12,039 nucleotides of DNA from an uncultured Lachnospiraceae bacterium. Lineage in GTDB: Bacteria > Bacillota > Clostridia > Lachnospirales > Lachnospiraceae. A program made the position numbers and the translations under genes. The stretch spans positions 1-12,039 of the forward strand of contig CAJTMC010000071.1 in the NCBI GenBank assembly GCA_910577115.1, written 5' to 3'. Positions 7,527-12,039 of the stretch are shown here, piece by piece; position 1 is the stretch's first letter; the number at the start of each line of letters is the position of its first letter. Below the pieces are notes generated by a model, which saw only the letters and a list, made by a program, of their open reading frames with translations, did no database searches and was not told the DNA's origin.

Positions 7527-9380
7527 TTAAATCAAGCTTGCCGCGCCAATCATTCCCGCCCTGTTTCCAAGCGCTGCGATTCCAATTTCCGGCAGTTCTC
7601 CCTTTTCACCGCCAAAGCAGCCTTCCTTCATCATATTGTAAAGCGGTGCGGTAAGCGCTTCTCCCTGTCCGGAAAGTCCGCCGCCCAGCAGCACAAGCTG
7701 CGGCCGGAAAATGTTTACGATATTGACAATTCCGACTCCCAGTCTGCGGATATACAAATCCACGACTTCTTTCAGCACACAATCACCCGTTTGTGCGCCG
7801 TCAAAGATTTCCTGCGGCGTCAATTGTTTTCCTGCGGCGCGCTTGGCATCTCGGATTAAGGCAGTTGCCGAAGCATACGCCTCCAAACAGCCTTTTCTTC
7901 CGCAAGTGCACAACTCGCCGTCTTCTACGATTACGATATGCCCCAGCTCGCTTCCGCCGATTGCTTTTCCGGTAAAAATATTTCCGTCAAGAATGATTCC
8001 GCCGCCGACACCGGTTCCAAGCGTCAGCATAATGACGTCCTGATATTCCTTTCCCGCGCCTGCGACAGCCTCGCCTAAAGCGGCGCAGTCCGCATCGTTT
8101 GCAATCCGAATCGGAATCGGGAAAAATGCTGACATTTCTTTCACAATCTCAATATTTTCCCACTTAATATTATTGGAATAGCGGACAATTCCTTTTTTAC
8201 TGTCAATCGTTCCCGGAACGCCGATACCGATTCCGACGCACTGATCCATCGCAATTCCCTGTTTCTTCAACAGCTCCAGCGCTTTTTCTGCGATTCCCCG
8301 AATGACTTCTTCCGGGGCGCGCGATGCGTCTGTTTTGATTGTTTCACTGACGATAATTTTCTGATGAATATCTACCAAACCGATTTTGGTATCCGTACCG
8401 CCGATGTCAATTCCGATACGAACTGGCGCCGCTTTCTCGCGGATGGTTGTAATCAGCGCATCGCAGGAGCCTTCGATTGTGTAGTTTCCGCCTCCTGCGG
8501 TCAGAAAGAAGCTGTCTCCCTTTTGGAAAGTAAGGTGTTCTTTATCATCCGAAATGGTGCCTTTTCCGTCTAAGATTAAAATGCTGGCAAAGGATTCCTC
8601 CGAAACATTTCCTTCCATTTTTTTCATGACTTTTCCGTCAAGATTGAGCTTATCCACCGTAAAATAATCGCAGTCTGCCACATGGGGATAGCTGCTTTTA
8701 TCCTTCACAATCGGAACGCGGTTTGTGACGGCAAGCGCCTTTTCGATATGTAAATCCCGCTTTTTTCCGTCTTTTCCGACGCGCCCGTAATCGTATACGC
8801 GGTAGGTTACATTGGAATTTTGCTGGATTTCGGCGATTAAAATATTTTTGCCGATCGCGTGGATTGTTCCCGATTCGATAAAGAGCACGTCGCCTTTTTG
8901 CACAGGAACAGCATTGAGCACTTCCAGCAAAGTATCTTGTTCAATCCGCTTTTCAAATTCCTCTTTGCTGATTTCTTTTTGAAAACCATAGTATAAAAAG
9001 GCGTCTTTTCCGGCGTCCATTACATACCACATTTCCGTTTTTCCGTATTGCCCTTCGTTCTCTAAGGCATATCGGTTATCGGGGTGTACTTGTATCGACA
9101 GATTATCTTTTGCGTCGATAAATTTGGTCAATATCGGAAAATCGCGAAACCGCCGGCAGTGCGTTCCCAAGACTTCCTTTCCTTCCCCGTCAATGTACTG
9201 CTGAAGCGTTTTTCCGGCATAGCTGCCGTTTACAATGTACGACGGGCCATCCGGATGGCAGGACAGCTCCCACGTTTCGGCGAGCACAGTGCCGTCATAT
9301 TCTTTTCCGTATTCTTCCTTTAAACGGTTTCCGCCCCAAAGGTAATCCTTGCAGCTTGGTTTTAATTTTAAAATGCTCAT
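7527..9380 (-). CDS. Bifunctional mannose-6-phosphate isomerase / ROK sugar kinase fusion
   Basis: A 617-residue protein with two whole enzymes in one frame. Residues 1-318 are a type I phosphomannose isomerase: SCKDYLWGGNRL near the start and the zinc set Gln97 and His99 (QVHPDN), Glu116 (TEMWYV) and His174 (GTIHAIG). Residues 321-617 are a ROK kinase: ATP site DIGGTDTKIG (325-334), catalytic Asp429 in ANDAD, GTGVGGG (456-461), and the ROK zinc site His481, Cys491, Cys493 and Cys498 (CTCGRKGC). Together they could phosphorylate mannose or fructose and interconvert mannose-6-P with fructose-6-P. The exact kinase substrate is not shown by sequence. The start at 9380 begins the isomerase as in relatives; GAAAGGAG is 13 nt upstream, and another ATG at 9392 is only 1 nt from it. 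No stop or frame break lies at the domain joint. Confidence 0.9.
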   Translation of the reverse strand: MSILKLKPSCKDYLWGGNRLKEEYGKEYDGTVLAETWELSCHPDGPSYIVNGSYAGKTLQQYIDGEGKEVLGTHCRRFRDFPILTKFIDAKDNLSIQVHPDNRYALENEGQYGKTEMWYVMDAGKDAFLYYGFQKEISKEEFEKRIEQDTLLEVLNAVPVQKGDVLFIESGTIHAIGKNILIAEIQQNSNVTYRVYDYGRVGKDGKKRDLHIEKALAVTNRVPIVKDKSSYPHVADCDYFTVDKLNLDGKVMKKMEGNVSEESFASILILDGKGTISDDKEHLTFQKGDSFFLTAGGGNYTIEGSCDALITTIREKAAPVRIGIDIGGTDTKIGLVDIHQKIIVSETIKTDASRAPEEVIRGIAEKALELLKKQGIAMDQCVGIGIGVPGTIDSKKGIVRYSNNIKWENIEIVKEMSAFFPIPIRIANDADCAALGEAVAGAGKEYQDVIMLTLGTGVGGGIILDGNIFTGKAIGGSELGHIVIVEDGELCTCGRKGCLEAYASATALIRDAKRAAGKQLTPQEIFDGAQTGDCVLKEVVDLYIRRLGVGIVNIVNIFRPQLVLLGGGLSGQGEALTAPLYNMMKEGCFGGEKGELPEIGIAALGNRAGMIGAASLI

Positions 9381-9421
9381 GCCTCTAAACATACTCCTTT
9401 CAAAATCTGTGCGTCCAATTG

Positions 9422-9869
9422 TTAATTTATTAATTTTTCCCCGTTGCTTTGAATCACATCGCGGTACCAATATGCAGAGTCCTTCATAATCCGCTCCTGC
9501 GTCCTGTAATCCACATAAATTAATCCGAAACGTTCTGAATATCCTTTTGACCATTCAAAATTGTCTGTCAGCGACCATTGAAAGTATCCTCTCAAGTCAA
9601 TTTCATCGGCTGCGCGGCTTAGCTCCCGCAGATATCTTGCAAGAAAATCAATTCGGTTCGGATCATGCACCTTGCCGTCAAGCGATACTACATCATGACA
9701 GGAAAGTCCGTTTTCTGTGACATAAATCGGCTTTTTGTATCGCTCATATAAAAACTTCGGTCCCCAATAAAGCGCCTTTGGAGTCACAGGCCAGTCAATC
9801 GCCGTCTTGGGAAATCCTTCGAAGCGTTTGACGTCCTGCGGCTTCCCGTCCGCTCCCATGCGGATACAT
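9422..9869 (-). pseudogene. C-terminal third of a GH1 beta-glucosidase (truncated)
   Basis: About 148 residues matching the end of a GH1 enzyme whose normal length is about 450. Present are GFPKTAIDWPVTPKALYWGP, the nucleophile motif YVTENG (Glu49 counting from the Met at 9859), and WSLTDNFEWSKGYSERFG (95-112). The Glu-Trp pair in NFEW suggests an unphosphorylated glycone rather than a 6-phospho-sugar. The whole N-terminal two thirds, including the acid/base NEP motif, is missing, so the fragment cannot be an active glycosidase. In its frame a stop lies just upstream (TAA at about 9880), and the ATG at 9859 has no ribosome site. It joins directly to an SGNH hydrolase fragment in another frame. 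Confidence 0.85.
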
Positions 9870-10133
9870 TTGATACATTAGAACATCTGTTTCTGCGCGG
9901 GATACACCGAAATGCGAGGTTGTTCCGCCGATTCCGCCATTTACATAATGAAATGCCGCTTGGGGAAATGCCTGTTTCCACCATGAGTATACTCTGTAAG
10001 CATAGCAATTTTCCGGTTTGGTGGCAAGACTTCCCTGCGTGATAGATCCGCCCAAAAATCCGATTGTGAGTTCCCCGCCGTTTTCGGCACGCAGCATACA
10101 GTCCTTTAATCTTGTAAGATTGATTGTTCCCAT
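9870..10133 (-). pseudogene. N-terminal fragment of an SGNH/GDSL hydrolase fused out of frame to GH1
   Basis: The first 88 codons encode a normal SGNH start: block I GFLGGSITQGS (Ser30 the expected nucleophile) and block II VNGGIGGTTS (about 64-73), then RAETDVLMYQ, where relatives continue into a PDFV-type strand. Instead the sequence passes into GH1 DNA in a different frame and would stop at 9795 after 24 unrelated residues. The catalytic Asp/His block is lost, so it should be inactive. The family includes polysaccharide acetyl-esterases; CE17-like or CE3-like enzymes are possible but not proven. The ATG at 10133 has AGAAGGG 11 nt upstream and lies 16 bp after the CE2 gene. Confidence 0.8.
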
Positions 10134-10149
10134 GATTCGTTCCGCCCTT

Positions 10150-11196
10150 CTATTCCCAATTCGGAATATCCAATGTTTCTATATATGACGCAAGCTCGTC
10201 TGCCATCTCCTGTGCCTCCGGTATTCTAAGGTGTCCGGGGGTTGCGACTGCGTTTCGGTTGAACAGATATTGTGTTATTTTTTCATCGTTCATCTCCTGC
10301 ACCGCCTGCCCGATTGCCCTGTCCCACGCCGCATCGTGTATCAGCAGCGTGGTACAACAAATAATCGCTGCATTTGGATATGTCATTCTCAGCTTTTTTA
10401 GAAAGCCTTTATAGTGGTTTCTCCACACTGACGCCTGTTCCCCGTCGTAGTCCTGCGCCATATAATCCTGCGGGTGGCTGTCATTTTGTCCGATTGCCAC
10501 AATCACGACCTGCGGTGTGTACTGTGAAGAAGCCCACCGCGTAACCGCTCCCAGCATGGGATTGTAGTGTACTTTGTTCCATACGGTTTCCATTCCGACT
10601 GCTTTCGGTTCGCAAAACCAGCCTGTTTTGTCCATAAGTGCAATCCCGCCCTGTGCAATATCATGAAGCTGTGCATTTAGTTTTCTTGCTGTAATCCATG
10701 CATAGGAATACCAACTATTGGAATACTCTCCGTTGTGTGGCGGATCTTCTTTTCCGGCATAATCAACTGCTTCCGAAACTTCTCCGGCAGATACGGAATC
10801 GCCAAACACCAGTATGCGTCTTTTGGTACTAAGCGGATATTTGATAATTTTTTCACAATCTTCGGTTGCAGCTCCCAAAAAGGCAAATTCGTGACATGCG
10901 TCCTGCCGCTTAAACAATAAAAATTCATGTTCCCTGCCCTGCTGTGCCTCCGCCTTGATTTCAAACACTGCGTCGCCCTCCTGCGGGAGCTGCAAAACGC
11001 CTTGCTTTCCGTCAAGAATATATCCTAAATAATTCTTCCAGTATGCGTTGTGATTGCGCACATAAATTTTCAGCGTAGTTCCGGTAAACCGCATCTGAAC
11101 CAAGGAACATGGATAAACAAAAACCAGCGCTTCGGGATTGTTCCAGTCGATTCTTCCGCAATAGGTAAAATTTTCATCATTGGGCAGTATTCTCAT
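10150..11196 (-). CDS. CE2-type acetyl-esterase (SGNH hydrolase with N-terminal jelly-roll domain)
   Basis: A 348-residue protein with no signal peptide, so likely cytoplasmic. Residues 1-120 look like the beta-sandwich that precedes the catalytic domain in carbohydrate esterase family 2. The SGNH domain shows block I VFGDSVSAGE (Ser134), block II IAQGG (Gly183), block III IGQND (Asn238) and a C-terminal ATPGHLRIPEAQEMADEL (His322). CE2 enzymes remove acetyl groups from xylan, mannan or glucomannan oligosaccharides, often at O-6. The ATG at 11196 is chosen because an upstream in-frame ATG (11229) lies before the AAAGGAG; the gap from that site is 13 nt. It is 20 bp downstream of the membrane-protein gene and just upstream of the SGNH/GH1 chimera, so all sit in one operon. 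Confidence 0.82.
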   Translation of the reverse strand: MRILPNDENFTYCGRIDWNNPEALVFVYPCSLVQMRFTGTTLKIYVRNHNAYWKNYLGYILDGKQGVLQLPQEGDAVFEIKAEAQQGREHEFLLFKRQDACHEFAFLGAATEDCEKIIKYPLSTKRRILVFGDSVSAGEVSEAVDYAGKEDPPHNGEYSNSWYSYAWITARKLNAQLHDIAQGGIALMDKTGWFCEPKAVGMETVWNKVHYNPMLGAVTRWASSQYTPQVVIVAIGQNDSHPQDYMAQDYDGEQASVWRNHYKGFLKKLRMTYPNAAIICCTTLLIHDAAWDRAIGQAVQEMNDEKITQYLFNRNAVATPGHLRIPEAQEMADELASYIETLDIPNWE

Positions 11197-11215
11197 CTTT
11201 ATGACAATGCTCCTT

Positions 11216-11410
11216 TCAAAATCGTTCACTCGCTTCTTTGTGATATAGCCTGAAAAACGCTAAAAATTTTCTGCATTCCTCCGCGTGCGTTCCTGTTTCG
11301 GGGAATGCTAAAAGTATTTTTTCCGCGCTGCTGTCATTACCAAGTACGACAGCCGTACAGTTTTGTCCGTCCATGTAAGGCGTAAAGTCTTCTGTCATCG
11401 TTTCTTCCAC
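11216..11410 (-). CDS. C-terminal part of small membrane protein, in a shifted frame
   Basis: A 64-codon frame from a GTG at 11410 (an ATG at 11398 overlaps the previous stop as ATGA). It encodes MDGQNCTAVVLGNDSSAEKI and ILLAFPETGTHAEECRKFLA. This reads as the natural continuation of the gene before it: a shift of one base near 11411-11424 would give GGAF-SKVEETMTEDF without a break. It is therefore probably the tail of one gene split by a frameshift. The other reading is a separate, translationally coupled small gene, but it has no ribosome site of its own. It ends 20 bp before the CE2 start. Confidence 0.5.
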   Translation of the reverse strand: MEETMTEDFTPYMDGQNCTAVVLGNDSSAEKILLAFPETGTHAEECRKFLAFFRLYHKEASERF

Positions 11411-11856
11411 TTTTGAAACGCGCCACCCATTTCCTTTATATGATGGTAAAAGCTTTCCGAAAGGACTACCGCATCAATTTCCTTGTTTCTCCACTGGAAA
11501 AAGAATTTTTCATACGTGCTTTCATTGACGCCTTCTAAGTGCACATCTGCGTATGAAAACATGTAATCCGCCGAAAGAATCACCTGCCCGGCGGGTAGTC
11601 CAAGCTCCTGCGCAAACGCTTCTGCCATTTTGTCAATCTGCTGTGTTTCGGTTTCCTGATTGACAAAGACACAGGTAAATGCCGGTTTTTTGTTTCCGAA
11701 TGCATAGTGTTGTACAAATAAAAAAATCAGCGCAATCATGACAAGCACGCCCAAAATATGATACCAATAATAAGTCCATATATGGTCTATCTTTTCTTTC
11801 CTGCTCATACCGGAAGTCTTTTCCTGTAAGTCTTGGAGCCATTTATTTTTCAACAT
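11395..11856 (-). CDS. Single-pass membrane protein of unknown function, probably frameshifted at its end
   Basis: About 153 residues. A basic amphipathic head (LKNKWLQDLQEKTSGMSRKE) precedes an aromatic segment (DHIWTYYWYH) and one membrane helix (about residues 35-53, GVLVMIALIFLFV). The rest is a soluble domain (FTCVFVNQETE, FSYADVHLEGVNESTYEKFF, EIDAVVLSESFY) that faces outward if the head is inside. Similar proteins occur near sugar genes in Lachnospiraceae as I remember them; the function is unknown, and an accessory role to uptake is speculation. Two ATGs follow GGGGAG closely; the one at 11856, 5 nt from the site, is preferred over 11859. It ends in WKKR then a TGA that overlaps the next frame. 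Confidence 0.6.
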   Translation of the reverse strand: MLKNKWLQDLQEKTSGMSRKEKIDHIWTYYWYHILGVLVMIALIFLFVQHYAFGNKKPAFTCVFVNQETETQQIDKMAEAFAQELGLPAGQVILSADYMFSYADVHLEGVNESTYEKFFFQWRNKEIDAVVLSESFYHHIKEMGGAFQKWKKR

Positions 11857-11883
11857 CATCACTCCCCTGATTTTTTTATCTTT

Positions 11884-11920
11884 CCAGACGGCTGTCAAAA
11901 CCGTCCGGTTTCCTTTTTAT
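11884..11920 (+). terminator. Hairpin with T-rich tail, oriented rightward
   Basis: An 8-bp stem with one G-T pair (CCAGACGG at 11884-11891, CCGTCCGG at 11901-11908, 9-nt loop) is followed on the plus strand by TTTCCTTTTTAT. In form it is a plus-strand terminator, yet no plus-strand gene precedes it. It lies upstream of the membrane-protein gene, so it could block antisense transcription, or be a leader structure for the leftward operon. Confidence 0.35.
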
Positions 11921-11931
11921 CCTAAGTCACG

Positions 11932-12039
11932 AACCACCAGCCCTGCTGGTGGTTTGCTGTTGGCCCTACTGGGCCGATGTTACTTTTCCGCCTAAAGGCG
12001 GTCCGGTAAACCATTATCTTGTTACTCTTCCGCCTAAAG
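11932..12039. repeat. Cluster of short perfect palindromes with a 42-bp direct repeat
   Basis: Three compact inverted repeats follow one another: a 10-bp stem with 3-nt loop (11932-11941 / 11945-11954, AACCACCAGC and its complement), a 5-bp stem GGCCC-TACT-GGGCC (11962-11975), and CCGCC-TAAA-GGCGG (11988-12001). The stretch GTTACTTTTCCGCCTAAAG (11979-11997) recurs as GTTACTCTTCCGCCTAAAG (12021-12039, cut by the window end), a 42-bp period with one difference. The design resembles REP-type extragenic palindromes. No coding frame runs through it. Whether the array continues to the right cannot be seen. Confidence 0.6.

Noticed and set aside
7340..7654. Plus-strand frame of 104 codons across the manA-ROK terminator
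   Set aside because: It runs through the hairpin and the antisense of the kinase C-terminus, with no ribosome site; its residues match no family I know.
8364..8573. Other frames opposite manA-ROK, dnaX, recR and galM
   Set aside because: They are antisense or alternative-frame shadows of well-supported genes with clear motifs.
9784..10008. Separate small gene in a third frame across the chimera
   Set aside because: Its residues are Arg/Ser/Asn-rich noise and it spans the junction between two recognised families read in other frames.
11932..12039. CRISPR array or integron attC site
   Set aside because: Only one and a half units of a 42-bp repeat are visible, without unique spacers, and no cas or integrase gene is present; a palindromic repeat cluster is the simpler reading.

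Overview
The window looks like a chromosomal segment of an anaerobic, low-to-mid GC Firmicute, most likely a gut member of the Lachnospiraceae (Clostridia). The grounds are the conserved dnaX-ebfC-recR block, strong Shine-Dalgarno sequences (GGAGG, AAAGGAG), and a trio of membrane proteins (CvpA-like, DUF5711-like, LysM-anchored) that I associate with this family. Every gene I can support is on the minus strand, so transcription runs from right to left. No rRNA, tRNA, CRISPR array, transposase or phage gene is visible.

Right third (about 7.4-12.0 kb): a carbohydrate operon. In transcription order it holds a small membrane protein that appears frameshifted (11856-11216), an intact CE2-type SGNH acetyl-esterase (11196-10150), a chimera joining the first 88 codons of a second SGNH hydrolase to the last third of a GH1 beta-glucosidase (10133-9422), and an unusual single-polypeptide fusion of type I phosphomannose isomerase with a ROK sugar kinase (9380-7527). 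A 14-bp stem hairpin at 7417-7457 ends the operon. Deacetylation, glycosidase and mannose/fructose phosphate steps together suggest use of acetylated beta-mannan or a related oligosaccharide. The chimera and the frameshift suggest that part of this operon is decaying, or that the assembly has errors there. Upstream of the operon, at the right edge, lies a cluster of short perfect palindromes with a 42-bp direct repeat.

Middle (about 3.4-7.2 kb): a housekeeping operon, dnaX-ebfC-recR, with galM 27 bp downstream. An extended -10 promoter (TGCTATACT) lies just upstream of dnaX and a 17-bp perfect-stem hairpin follows galM. These genes make the clamp-loader tau/gamma subunit, a nucleoid-associated protein, the RecR recombination mediator and aldose 1-epimerase.

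Left third (1-3.4 kb): a LysM single-pass membrane protein, a DUF5711-like single-pass protein with a beta-propeller-like outer domain, and a CvpA-family membrane protein. They probably act at the cell envelope. LysM and DUF5711 each have their own extended -10 promoter; the DUF5711 promoter lies inside an 11-bp inverted repeat that carries the same -10 sequence on both strands. The first 268 bp contain no gene but a strong leftward promoter (TTGACA, A/T-only upstream tract, two TGGTA direct repeats 10 bp apart) for a gene beyond the edge, conceivably mraZ and the division cluster.
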